Positions 23,975 to 33,300 of a DNA stretch of 64,000 nt are shown here, piece by piece (position 1 is the stretch's first letter; every line of letters starts with the position of its first letter). A model generated the notes under the pieces. That model worked only from the letters and a program-made list of their open reading frames with translations, ran no database searches and had not been told where the DNA came from. The position numbers were made by a program, and so were the translations under genes. The stretch comes from Phytohabitans sp052068095 (lineage in GTDB: Bacteria; Actinomycetota; Actinomycetes; Mycobacteriales; Micromonosporaceae): contig NZ_JBQHDG010000016.1 of NCBI RefSeq assembly GCF_052068095.1, forward strand, positions 209,217 to 273,216, written 5' to 3'.

Positions 23975-24858
23975 GCCCGCTGCCTCCGCTGGATCCGGAT
24001 GTAGATCAGCCCGAAGACCAGGGCCATGACGATCAGCAGGTTGCCGACGGCCGCGCCAGGCCCGAACGAGGGCAGCAGGTTGCCGAACCCGAGCCGGTAC
24101 GACCAGGTCGCGAACGTCGTCGAGGAGTCGGTGGGACCGCCCCTGGTCATGATCCAGATGATGTCGAAGACCTTGAGCGTGTAGATCAGCCCGAGCAGCA
24201 GGGTGATCGCCGACACCGGGCGCAGCAGCGGAAACGTGATCCGCCAGAACCGCTGCCACCCGGTCGCCCCGTCCAGTGACGCCGCCTCGTACAGGGTGGC
24301 CGGCACGGCCTGGAGCCCGCTGTAGAGCACCACGAGGTTGAACGGGATACCGATCCAGATGTTCGCGATGATCACCGAGACCAGCGACCAGTCCGGCGAG
24401 GTGAGCCAGTTGACCGGGCCGACGCCGACCACGCCGAGGGCGGCGTTGACCACGCCGGCGTCGCTGTTGAGCATCCACGACCAGGTGGACGCCGACACGA
24501 TCAGCGGCAGCAGCCACGGCACCAGGAACAGCGCCCGCAGTGTGCGGGACAGCGGGAAGTGCTGGTGGAAGAAGACCGCGAGCGCCATGCCGATGCTGAA
24601 CTGGAAGGCCAGCGACGCGAGCGTGAACACGACGGTGTGCAGCAGCGCGGGCCCGAAGGTCGGGTCTTCCAGGATCTTCCGGTAGTTGTCCAGCCCGGCG
24701 AACGGCGCTCCACCTTGGACGAACGAGCGGACCGTGTACTCGCGCAGGCTCAGCTCCACGTTGCGATAGAGCGGGTAGGCGTAGAAGGCCAGGAGGTACA
24801 GGACCACCGGAGCCAGGAACGCCCACGCCGCCCAATCGCCGGTCTTACTTCGTCGCAC
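23971..24858 (-). CDS. Carbohydrate ABC transporter permease (MalF type)
   Basis: 295 residues with six membrane helices (AAWAFLAPVVLYLLAFYAYP first) and the EAA loop ATLYEAASLDGATGWQRFWR. The frame is open up to 24981, but the first 41 residues there would be an Arg-rich run fully inside the binding-protein gene. The GTG at 24858, giving VRRSKTGDWAAW, is therefore chosen; it overlaps the binding-protein stop by 14 bases. Works with the permease downstream and the lipoprotein upstream. Confidence 0.88.
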   Translation of the reverse strand: MRRSKTGDWAAWAFLAPVVLYLLAFYAYPLYRNVELSLREYTVRSFVQGGAPFAGLDNYRKILEDPTFGPALLHTVVFTLASLAFQFSIGMALAVFFHQHFPLSRTLRALFLVPWLLPLIVSASTWSWMLNSDAGVVNAALGVVGVGPVNWLTSPDWSLVSVIIANIWIGIPFNLVVLYSGLQAVPATLYEAASLDGATGWQRFWRITFPLLRPVSAITLLLGLIYTLKVFDIIWIMTRGGPTDSSTTFATWSYRLGFGNLLPSFGPGAAVGNLLIVMALVFGLIYIRIQRRQRA

Positions 24859-26095
24859 CGGCAGCCGTCGCCTGCGCGGCGGACAGTGCCTCCTGCGGCG
24901 TCTTCGCGCCGCTGAGCGCGGCCTGCATCGCCGTCCACAGTGGCTCGGAGATCTTCGGGTACTTGGTGCCGAGGTTGTCACCGGTGCGGCCCTTGGCGGC
25001 CTTCACCGCCTCGACCCAGACCTTCAGCTTCGCGTCGGCGGCGACCTGCTTGTCCTGCACGGCCGCGACCGGGGCGATGTACGACAGGGTGGTGTCGGTG
25101 GTGAGCAGGTTGTCCGCGTTGGTCAGGCAGGACACCAGCTTCTGCGAGGTGGCGTACCGGTCCGTCTTGCTCTGCACCGGGATCGAGACGAACTCGCCGC
25201 CGGTCGGCGCCGGCGCCGTCCCGCCCGAGCTCGCCGGGATCGGGATGATGCCGTACTCGAAGTCGAGCTTCTCGGCGTTGGCCAGCTGCCAGGTGCCGTT
25301 CTCGCTGAACGCGTAGTCGCCGCTGGCGAACTCCTGCCAGCTGGTGGTCTGAGTGTTGTTGATGACCGAGTTCGGCGCGTATCCGTTGCGCAGCCACTCG
25401 GTCCACAGGGTCAGCGCGGAGACCGCCTGCGGCGAGTCGAGCGCGGTCAGCTGCGCGCCCGAGCCCCAGAACCACGGCAGGAACTGGAAGCTGCCCTCCT
25501 CGGTGCCGATCGCGGAGAACGTGATGCCTTTCTTCCCCGCCCCCTTCACCTTCGCCAACGCGACGGTCAGCGACGTCCAGTCCTTGACCGACGCCACGTC
25601 CACGCCCGCCTTGGCCAGCAGGTCCTTGTTGTAGTACAGGGCGAGCGTGTTGGCGCCGATCGGGACGCCGTAGGTCTTGCCGCCGCTCTGCCCAGCGCCG
25701 AGCAGGTTGGGCTCCATCGCCGACGTGTCGAGCTTCGTCTCCTCCGTGGTGGTGAGCGCGCCCGCCTCGGCGAGCGTGGAGATCACCGGGTTGTCGATGA
25801 TCAGTACGTCCGGCGAGTTGTCCTGCTGCGCGGCGAGCAGGGCCTTGTTGGTCAGGTCGGTGGTGTCGTAGCCGGTGCGCTCGACGGTCACGCCGGCCGA
25901 GGTGCCGCAGCTCTTGAGCAGCTTGACCCAGGCGGAGTCGTCGTTGAACTGCGGGTACGGGTCCCAGATGGCGTACGTGCCGCCCCCGGATCCTCCGGTC
26001 GAGCCGTCGCCGTCGTCCGAGGATGAGCAGGCTACCGCGCCACCGGCGATGGCGACGGCGACCAGAGCGGCGCCCAGGCCGCGCCATGTCTTCAT
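24845..26095 (-). CDS. Sugar ABC transporter substrate-binding lipoprotein
   Basis: 416 residues. Lipoprotein signal (AALVAVAIAGGAVAC, lipid-modified Cys) followed by a Ser/Gly/Asp linker. The mature part is a cluster-B family 1 binding protein: PDVLIIDNPVISTLAEAGAL, YGVPIGANTLALYYNKDLLA, GSFQFLPWFWGSG, SGDYAFSENGTWQLANA. The aromatic residues in FLPWFWG fit sugar stacking. ATG at 26095 is preferred over an upstream in-frame start at 26143, because it begins the signal peptide and follows aggggc. First gene of the importer operon, controlled by operators just upstream. Confidence 0.9.
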   Translation of the reverse strand: MKTWRGLGAALVAVAIAGGAVACSSSDDGDGSTGGSGGGTYAIWDPYPQFNDDSAWVKLLKSCGTSAGVTVERTGYDTTDLTNKALLAAQQDNSPDVLIIDNPVISTLAEAGALTTTEETKLDTSAMEPNLLGAGQSGGKTYGVPIGANTLALYYNKDLLAKAGVDVASVKDWTSLTVALAKVKGAGKKGITFSAIGTEEGSFQFLPWFWGSGAQLTALDSPQAVSALTLWTEWLRNGYAPNSVINNTQTTSWQEFASGDYAFSENGTWQLANAEKLDFEYGIIPIPASSGGTAPAPTGGEFVSIPVQSKTDRYATSQKLVSCLTNADNLLTTDTTLSYIAPVAAVQDKQVAADAKLKVWVEAVKAAKGRTGDNLGTKYPKISEPLWTAMQAALSGAKTPQEALSAAQATAAGATK

Positions 26096-26108
26096 ATGGA
26101 TGCCCCTA

Positions 26109-26224
26109 GCGAATCGGTTCGCGGAATCGGTTCGCCAGAACATAGGCCTGCCGTCAGGCGACCGTCAAGAGCCCGTTGACACTCACGGCCGATCGGCCGT
26201 ACGCTCCGCAGCGAACCGATTCGC
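26109..26224. promoter_or_regulatory. Divergent promoters with three LacI operators (importer operon / lacI)
   Basis: Three copies of one operator: GCGAATCGGTTCGC (26109-26122, perfect palindrome but for its centre), GGAATCGGTTCGCC (26123-26136) and GCGAACCGATTCGC (26211-26224). On the - strand a TTGACG, 18 bases, TATGTT promoter lies between them with the first two operators at its start point. The third operator lies in front of lacI, implying autoregulation. This matches the arrangement at 21235. Confidence 0.78.
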
Positions 26225-26260
26225 TACGTGCTCTAAGCTGCTGGTCGTGAGGAGTACGCC

Positions 26261-27271
26261 ATGAACATCGGCGAGATCGCCCGGCGGGCCGGAGTGTCCC
26301 GCAGCACCGTCTCGTACGCGCTCAGCGGCAAGCGAGTCGTGTCCGAAGAGACCCGCCAGCGCATCCAGGCCGTCATCGACGAGCTTGACTACCGGCCCAA
26401 CGCCGCGGCCCGCGCCCTGAAGGAGGGGCGCACCCGCACCCTCGGCCTGGTCATCCCCCCGGCCAGCCTGCGCCTCACCGACATGCAGCTCGGCTTCGTC
26501 GCCAGCGTGGTCGAGGCCGCCGCCCGCGTCGACCTCGACGTGCTGCTATCCCCGTCCGGCGGCGACCACGACCGCTCTTTCGAACGGATCGTCAGCGGCC
26601 GGCGGGTCGACGGCGTCATCCTGATGGAGATCCGCCTGGAGGACGAGCGGGTCACCCGGCTACAGCAGACCGGCCTGCCGTTCGTCACCATCGGCCACAC
26701 CGCCCACCCGCACGGCACGTGCTGGGTCGACGTCGACTACGCCACCCTGATCGCCCGGTGCGTACACCACCTCGCCGACCTCGGCCACCGCCACATCGCT
26801 CTGGTCAACCGCTCCGCCGAGCTCGTCGCCGCCGGCTACGGACCGGCACAGCGCGCGCTGACCGGGTTCACCGAGGCGATCGCCCAACGTGGACTGACCG
26901 GCGTCGACCTCTGCTGCGCCGACGACGCGGCCGGCGGCGAGGCCTGCCTCGAACAGCTGCGCGACGAACACCCCGACGTCACCGCCATCGCCACCATCAA
27001 CGAGGCCGCGCTGCCGGGCATACAGCGCGCCCTGGAACGCGCCCGCGTCGTCGTCCCCCGGGACATGTCCATCGCGGGCGTCGCAGCCCGGCACTGGGCC
27101 GAGGACTTCCGCCCGCCGCTGACCGCGGCGGACGTGCCCACCGAAATGGGCAACCACGCCGTCGACCTGCTGCTGGAACGCATCGCCACCCCCGACGCAC
27201 CACCCCGGCACCTGCTGCTCACCCCGCCGATCTCGCTGCGCGCGAGCACCGGCCCGGCACCCACCAGGTAA
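26261..27271 (+). CDS. LacI family transcriptional repressor of the importer/GH39 regulon
   Basis: 336 residues. N-terminal helix-turn-helix and hinge (MNIGEIARRAGVSRSTVSYA, then LSGKRVVSEETRQRIQ and YRPNAAARALKEGRT), followed by a periplasmic-binding-protein-like sensor domain (about 62-330: LGLVIPPASLRLTDMQ, RRVDGVILMEIRLED, DMSIAGVAARHW). ATG follows gaggagtacgcc. It is divergent from the ABC importer and sits among the CGAATCGGTTCG operators. The inferred role is repression of the importer operon, of itself and of the GH39-like gene at 19497, relieved by an imported sugar. A hairpin separates it from the next gene. Confidence 0.9.
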   Translation: MNIGEIARRAGVSRSTVSYALSGKRVVSEETRQRIQAVIDELDYRPNAAARALKEGRTRTLGLVIPPASLRLTDMQLGFVASVVEAAARVDLDVLLSPSGGDHDRSFERIVSGRRVDGVILMEIRLEDERVTRLQQTGLPFVTIGHTAHPHGTCWVDVDYATLIARCVHHLADLGHRHIALVNRSAELVAAGYGPAQRALTGFTEAIAQRGLTGVDLCCADDAAGGEACLEQLRDEHPDVTAIATINEAALPGIQRALERARVVVPRDMSIAGVAARHWAEDFRPPLTAADVPTEMGNHAVDLLLERIATPDAPPRHLLLTPPISLRASTGPAPTR

Positions 27272-27288
27272 GCCACCGCCCCCACTCC

Positions 27289-27314
27289 GGGACGAGCAGT
27301 TCTCCGCTCGTCCC
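27289..27314 (+). terminator. Hairpin between lacI and the second GH39-like gene
   Basis: Perfect 9-base inverted repeat GGGACGAGC / GCTCGTCCC with an 8-base loop, 17 bases after the lacI stop and only 22 bases before the next ATG. It may act as an attenuator for read-through into the glycosidase gene, since no separate promoter is visible between. Confidence 0.65.
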
Positions 27315-27336
27315 GCGATCCCTCCTGGAGTTCGCC

Positions 27337-29127
27337 ATGCGACGTGCCCTCCTCACGACCCTCGCCCTCGCCGCCGCCCTCCTCACCAACGCCGCGCCCG
27401 CACAGGCCGCGGACGAGTCCATCGCCGTCAACTTCTCCGTGGCCGGCGGCTCCCCCACGTACCGCGCCTCCGGCTGGATCTACGGCATGACCGAGAACGC
27501 CTCCGGCCCCGCCGACCACTTCTACCGCGACGTCAAGTTCCGCTACATGCGGGCCGGCGGCGCCCAGCTCGGCCAGCCCGGCGGCTGGGTCGCCGGCACG
27601 TACGACCGGCGCTGGAACTCGACCCTCGCCCAGGCCCGCCGCACCATCGCGCTCGGCGGGCAGTTCGTCATCCTCCCGCACGACCTGTGGGGCGCCGACG
27701 GCTACCCGATCTCCCGCTTCCCCGGCGACAACGGCAACTGGAGCGACTACGACGCCTTCCTCACCAGGCTGATCGGCGACGTGCGGGCCGCCGGGATCGC
27801 CGTGCAGTGGGACATCTGGAACGAGCCGAACCTCGGTCTATTTTGGAACCGCCCGCAGGCGCAGTACTTCGAGCTGTGGCGGCGCACGTACCAGCGCCTG
27901 CGCGCCGAGTTTCCCAGCCACCTGATCGTCGGACCGAGCTGCGCCTGCGTGCCGTCGACCGGCGGCTGGTGGGTGCAGTACCTCGACTTCGTCCGCGCCA
28001 ACAACGTCGTGCCGGACATCGTCAGCTGGCACAGCCTGCCCGGCGACCCGGTCGCGAACGTGGGCGTGGCCAACTCCACATTGAACTCCCGGGGCATCCC
28101 ACACCCGCGCCCGTACCAGATCAACGAGTACGGCTCCACGAGCGAGCAGAACCCCGGCGACGGCTCCTGGTACATCGCCCGCCTCGAGCGTGCCGGCGCC
28201 GACGGGCTGCGCGCCAACTGGGCCAGCACCAACAACCTGCACAACGACCTCGGCAACCTCCTGACCCGCAACTCAGCCGGCCAGCACCTGCCCAAGGGCG
28301 AGTGGTGGGCGTACCGGTTCTACGGTGGACAGACCGGCACGATCGCGTCCGTCACGCCGAGTACCGCGTACGACGCCTTCGCGACCAAGGCTTCCGGCGT
28401 GGCCAAGGTGCTCGTCGGCGGTGGCGGCACCACCGGCAACATCGCCGTCAACCTCCAGCGCCTCGACACCACCAGCGGCATCGTGCAGAACAACCAGGTG
28501 CGCGTCGTCGCCCAGCGCATCCCGTACAACGGCGGCGGCGCCGTGCAGGGCCCGATCACCATCGCCAACACGGTCGTGACGCTGTCGGGCAACGCCACCA
28601 CGGTCAACCTGCCGCACTCCAACGCCGACGACACGTTCAGCATCACGCTGCTGCCGCCCTCGGACGGCGGCTTCCAGTCGGTGGCGGTCGCCCAGCACTC
28701 CCAGCAGTGCCTCGACAACACCAACCTCGGCACCGCGGACGGCAACCAGCAGCAGCAGTACTACTGCGAGGGTGGCGACCAGCAGCTGTGGAACTTCCGC
28801 CCGGTCGCCGGTGTCGCCAACACCTACACCGTCGTCAACCAGCAGAGCGGCAAGTGCCTCGACGTCAACGGCGCGTCCACAGCGGACGGTGCAGCGGTGC
28901 AGCAGTGGACCTGCGGCAGCGGCACCAACCAGCAGTTCACCCTGCGGAAGGTGACCTACGGCGGCAACGACGCCCACGACTACCAGCTCGTCGCCCGGCA
29001 CAGCGGCAAGTGCGTCGACGTCAGCGCCATCTCGACCGCCGCGAACGCCCGCGTCCACCAGTGGACCTGCAACCCTGCCGGCCAAGGCAGCCCCCTCAAC
29101 CAGACCTGGCGCCTCTGGGGCCGCTGA
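27337..29127 (+). CDS. Secreted GH39-like glycoside hydrolase with C-terminal ricin-type CBM13
   Basis: 596 residues. Signal peptide (LLTTLALAAALLTNAAPAQA), then a catalytic TIM-barrel and beta-sandwich almost collinear with the protein at 19497 (RYMRAGGAQL, ILPHDLWGADGYP, DIWNEPNLGLFW, QINEYGS). Instead of a linker and CBM2, residues about 447-596 form a ricin-B/CBM13 lectin with three QxW-type repeats (GDQQLWNF, VQQWTC, NQQFTL, VHQWTC). It lies directly downstream of lacI with only a hairpin between, so it is probably co-regulated. The shared catalytic part and exchanged binding part suggest the pair attacks one polymer in two contexts. Confidence 0.83.
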   Translation: MRRALLTTLALAAALLTNAAPAQAADESIAVNFSVAGGSPTYRASGWIYGMTENASGPADHFYRDVKFRYMRAGGAQLGQPGGWVAGTYDRRWNSTLAQARRTIALGGQFVILPHDLWGADGYPISRFPGDNGNWSDYDAFLTRLIGDVRAAGIAVQWDIWNEPNLGLFWNRPQAQYFELWRRTYQRLRAEFPSHLIVGPSCACVPSTGGWWVQYLDFVRANNVVPDIVSWHSLPGDPVANVGVANSTLNSRGIPHPRPYQINEYGSTSEQNPGDGSWYIARLERAGADGLRANWASTNNLHNDLGNLLTRNSAGQHLPKGEWWAYRFYGGQTGTIASVTPSTAYDAFATKASGVAKVLVGGGGTTGNIAVNLQRLDTTSGIVQNNQVRVVAQRIPYNGGGAVQGPITIANTVVTLSGNATTVNLPHSNADDTFSITLLPPSDGGFQSVAVAQHSQQCLDNTNLGTADGNQQQQYYCEGGDQQLWNFRPVAGVANTYTVVNQQSGKCLDVNGASTADGAAVQQWTCGSGTNQQFTLRKVTYGGNDAHDYQLVARHSGKCVDVSAISTAANARVHQWTCNPAGQGSPLNQTWRLWGR

Positions 29128-29171
29128 AGGCAATTGCCGGCTGCCGCGACGCTTGGCCTATCGGGCTTGCA

Positions 29172-29278
29172 CCGCGGAGATGGCAGCGGAGGCCGGGGAT
29201 TTCGGCTCGCGCCAGCGAGCCGCCGGCCTCCGCGGTCTCCGGCGGGAGCGGCGGTCCGCCGGTGACGCGACCCGGGAC
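29172..29278 (+). repeat. Structured intergenic repeat family B, copy 4
   Basis: Between two convergent genes. Outer stem GCGGAGGCCGG / CCGGCCTCCGC (11 bp, perfect), inner stem GGCTCGC / GCGAGCC, then ctccggcgggag and ggcggtccgcc hairpins. Compared with the copy at 42647, both arms of the outer stem differ in a pairing-preserving way. It may also serve as the transcription barrier here, since no other terminator is visible. Confidence 0.75.
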
Positions 29279-29320
29279 CTGAACTGGTTCTTTTAGCCGT
29301 AAAGGGCAAAGGATGGTCGA

Positions 29321-30304
29321 TCAGGCCCAGCCGTTTCGGGCGGCGACCCAGCCGAGCTGCATGCGGGACTCGACGCCGGCGAGGTCGAGCAGGTGGCGCA
29401 CCCGCCGCTGGAGTGTGCGCAGCGACAGGTCGAGCTGGGTCGCCACGGCCTGGTCGGTGAGCCCGGCCAGCAGCAGCGCGAGGATTTTGCGGTCGAGCTC
29501 GCTGGGCCCGTCGCGGTCCCGTTCGGCGAGGCCGTCGCCGGTCGGCTCCAGCGGGTACGCGCGCCGCCACACGTTCTCGAAAAGGGCGTCCAGTGCGGAA
29601 AGCAGGCCGCTGCGGTGCAGCAGGACCGCGCCCGGCTCGCCGCCGGGCTCGGCGGCCAGCGGCACCAGGCCGAGGTCGTCGTCGGCCAGCACGAGCTTTA
29701 TCGGCAGCGCGTCGACCACGCGTACCTCGACGCCGTTGCGCAGCGAGGACACCGTCTCGCCGACCGCGCCGGGCTGGGCGAGCACCGAGCGTTCCGCGAC
29801 GACGCGAAACCGTACGCCGCGGCCAACCGCCGCGTCCTCGGCCGGGTTCTCGCCGGGCGGCACCGCCACGAACGGTGCGGTGACGAAGGTCCGGATCTGG
29901 GTGCGGGCGGCCGCCTGCACCTGGAGGAACCGGTGGCGGATGGCGTCGACGCCGCTGACCACCTCGATGAGCTCGTCGAGGCTGCGCCCCGCCACCGCCG
30001 CCCGATGCTCCTCGGCGAGCGTGACGAGGGCCCGTTCGGCCGCCCGCAGCTCGTCGCGGCGGGCGCCGAGCAGCGCGCCGAGCGCCATCGCGGGCGGCGC
30101 GGCGGCGTACGCGTCGACACCGGTGGGGATCGCCAGGCCGAGGTCGACAAGGCGGGCCAGCGCCGCCTCCGCACCCGGCCCGCCGAGGTCCGCGGCCGTC
30201 GCGGTGGGCACGCCCAGCAGCGCGCGGTAGGCGGACTCCTCCTCCTGGCTCAGCCCCAGCGCGGCGAGCATCGGCGCGCCCGCCCACCCGTCGAACGGCC
30301 TCAT
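29321..30304 (-). CDS. TrmB/LuxR-type helix-turn-helix regulator
   Basis: 327 residues. The N-terminal 60 residues (LSQEEESAYRALLGVP, TAADLGGPGAEAALARLVDL) look like a degenerate TrmB winged helix; the middle (about 90-250) is a PLD-like effector region (IRTFVTAPFVAVPPGE); the C-terminal 60 residues form a LuxR-type helix-turn-helix (LDRKILALLLAGLTDQAVAT, LSLRTLQRRVRHLL). Such proteins are common beside actinobacterial subtilases. ATG at 30304 overlaps the protease stop (ATGA), so both are one transcript and the regulator may control the protease. Confidence 0.82.
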   Translation of the reverse strand: MRPFDGWAGAPMLAALGLSQEEESAYRALLGVPTATAADLGGPGAEAALARLVDLGLAIPTGVDAYAAAPPAMALGALLGARRDELRAAERALVTLAEEHRAAVAGRSLDELIEVVSGVDAIRHRFLQVQAAARTQIRTFVTAPFVAVPPGENPAEDAAVGRGVRFRVVAERSVLAQPGAVGETVSSLRNGVEVRVVDALPIKLVLADDDLGLVPLAAEPGGEPGAVLLHRSGLLSALDALFENVWRRAYPLEPTGDGLAERDRDGPSELDRKILALLLAGLTDQAVATQLDLSLRTLQRRVRHLLDLAGVESRMQLGWVAARNGWA

Positions 30305-33300
30305 CGCAGCCCGTACGCCCGGACGATCTCCTGACTGATCCGCCAGCCAGTGCCGGTGGCCGCGGACGCGCGCAGGGAGATGTAGCCGTGCTTCGGCGGC
30401 TTGAGGGTGCCGACTCCGTTGTGGAGGGTGACCTTCCGCCACGTGGCGCCGTCGTCGTACGAGACGTCGAGGGACAGCGAGGTGACCCGGCCGGTGCCGG
30501 TGCCGCCGGGCTGCGGGCCCGCCGTCACGCCGATCCGCTGGGTGGTGCCGCCCTTCACGTCGCCGCGCAGGTCGGTCTCCAGCCGGTAGTCGAGTTGGAG
30601 CAGCGCGAGCGGGACGAAGTCGTCGGCGTCGTTGGAGCTGGAGACGAAGTCCCACTCGGTGTGGGTGCGCGTCGACAGCCGCCACCGCTCGGCCGGGCGG
30701 GACGCGTCGAGCACCAGGCGGTACGGCAGCGTGCCGGCGGGCACCTCCGCCCACTGGAGGTCGGCGCCTTGCGTGTTCTCGTGCAGCAGTTTGCCGCCCT
30801 GGTACAGCTTCAGGTGCGTCGGCAGCTCGCCCCACTCCATGTAGCCGCCGTGCTCCAGCGTCTCCCCGGACGGGCTCCACGCCTGCGCGTTGACCGTCAG
30901 GTAGTCCCGGTACCGTCCATTCTGGACGCCGAAGGTGCGGCTGAAGGCGGGGCGGGTGGCCGGGGCGAACCAGTCCAGCCGCGTCGTGGTGCCCTTGCGG
31001 TAGGCGTCGTGGTACGAGGTGTCCGTCCAGATGCCCTGCTGGTGCGACTCGTGCCAGACCTGGTCGGGCGTGACCCACTCGGTGCGGGTGCCGGCGTACC
31101 ACTCCCGCTCGCGGAAGCCGACGCTCGGCGTGAACGTCATGTCGTACCGGAAGCCGGCCCCTTCGCCGTCCTCGACCGCGTGGTAGCGCGCGTCGATCCG
31201 AGCCAGGTCCCGATGGCTCGGCTCGTAGGTCAGGGGCCGGTCCGGCACCGCGCCCGCGTAGTTGCGGGTCAGGTCGTAGACCGTCGTGGTGTACGGCCGC
31301 TGGGTGACGCCGAGGGTCAGCCGCTCCGTCTTGGCCAGGGCGACAAGCGCGGCGCCCGCGTCCCGGTGCACCGAGGCGACCGGGATCGGCCGCTCGCCGA
31401 CGTACTCGCTGAGGACGCCGGGAGCGTCGTTGACGACGAGCAGCACCGCGGCACCGGCGGCGACCGCGTTGGCGGCGCGCTCCTCCGGGCCGACCGCGTC
31501 GCTGCGGGTGACCACGACGATCTTGCCCTTCGCGTCGACGCCGGCGAAGTCCGCGCCGGTCCCCGCGTAGACCACCTTGTGCCGGCCCGAGCCGCCGGTC
31601 AGCGTGGAGCCGGGCTGCACGGTGGTGTCGCCGAACCAGCTCACGGTCAGCGGCGGCTCGCCCTTGCGCCAGCGGGTGGCCAGTGTGAACGCCGACCGGG
31701 TGCCTTTCTTCGTCGGCAGCACGTAGAGGTCGTCGTACCGTACCGGGATCATGTACGCGTCCCGGAACTCGCCGCCGTCCGCGTACTCGACGGAGAAGTC
31801 GAGCTTGACCTGGCGGTCCTCGGTGCGGCCGGGCGCGGCGGTGTCCAGCAGGCGGGCCCGGCGAGCGTCCAGCACCACCTGCGCCGGTCCATCCAGGACG
31901 GTCTCGGGCGCCACGAGCAGCGCCAGGCCGAGCGCGTCCGGCCGCTCGCCGCGAACGTCCAGATAGGACGCCGCCGAGTACGTGCCGGGCGGCAGCCGCA
32001 GGGTCAGCGCGCCGTCCACGTCGTAGGCCGAGGGCCAGAAGTCGCCGGCCCGGTTGAGGACCACCCGCGCCTTGGCCGGCCGGCCGTCCCGGTCGACGAG
32101 CTTGACGGTCAGGTCGTAGCGCTCGTCTTCCTTGACCAGACCGAGGGCGGTACGCGTGACCGGCTCGCCGGTGGCGGCGTCGGTGCCGGCGAGGTAGCCG
32201 GTGTGGCGCCCCGGGTCCGCCGCGGTGGGGTCGCCGGTGACGGTGACGTCCACGGCGCCCCCGGCCGGCACGGTCACCTCGCCGGGTGCGGTGAAGGGCG
32301 CCGCGGCCGACAGCCGCAGCGTGCGCGCGGCCGCCCCGTCGTTGGTGAACGTGACCGTCCTGGCCACCGGTCCGTCGCCCGGCTCGTGCGGCCAGTCGAA
32401 CGCTCCGAAGTAGACGGACCCGGTCGCCGTCACCGCGCTGGTGACCGCGGCCGCCACGTCGAGCCGGCCGGCGCCCACCTCGTACGGCGTGTGGTCCACG
32501 CCCTTCGCGGTGCTCATCAGCGCGTCCTTGAGGCGCTGGCCGGACCAGTCCGGGTGCCGCTGCGCCAGGATCGCCGCCGCGCCAGAGACGTGCGGCGTCG
32601 CCATCGACGTGCCGCTGATCGACCGGTACATCCCGGTGCCCTCGGGCATCTGCTGCGAGCGGGCGGCGTTGATGTCGACGCCCGGCGCGGCGATGTCCGG
32701 CTTGACGGCGCCGGTGCGGAAGACGGGGCCGGTGCTGGAGAAGTACGCCAGCGCGTCCTGCTTGTCGACCGCGCCGACGGTGAGCGCGCTCGCGGCGGCG
32801 GCGGGCGCGCCGATCGTCTCCGGCCCGGAGTTGCCGGCCGCGACGACGAAGAGCGTGCCGTACCTGGCGGAGAGTGCGTCCACCGCGGCCGACATCGGGT
32901 CGCTGCCGTCCGTGGGAGCGGCGTCGCCCAGGCTCATGCTGACCACGTCGGCGCCGGACTCGGCGGCCCACTGCATGCCGGCCAGCACCCACGAGTCCGC
33001 GCCGTAGCCGTCGTTGCCGAGCACCTTGCCGACGATCAGGTCGGCGCCGGGCGCCACGCCCTTGAGCGCGCCACCGGACGCCGCGCCGGTGCCGGCGATC
33101 GTCGAGGCGACGTGGGTGCCGTGCCCGTCGACGTCCGAGGTGTCCTCGCCCGGCACGAAGCTGACCTTCTCGCCGACCTGGCCGGCCAGGTCCGGGTGGG
33201 TGGCGTCCACGCCGGTGTCGAGCACCGCCACGGTCACGCCGGTCCCGTCGTACCCGGCCGCCCACGCCTGCGGCGCGCCCACCTGCGGCACGCTCTCGGA

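Noticed and set aside
24339..24835. Apparent N-terminal extension fusing material to the MalG-type permease
   Set aside because: The frame is open through the MalF-type gene by chance; the upstream part is Arg/Gly-rich and the real start is the ATG at 23974 in an ATGA overlap.
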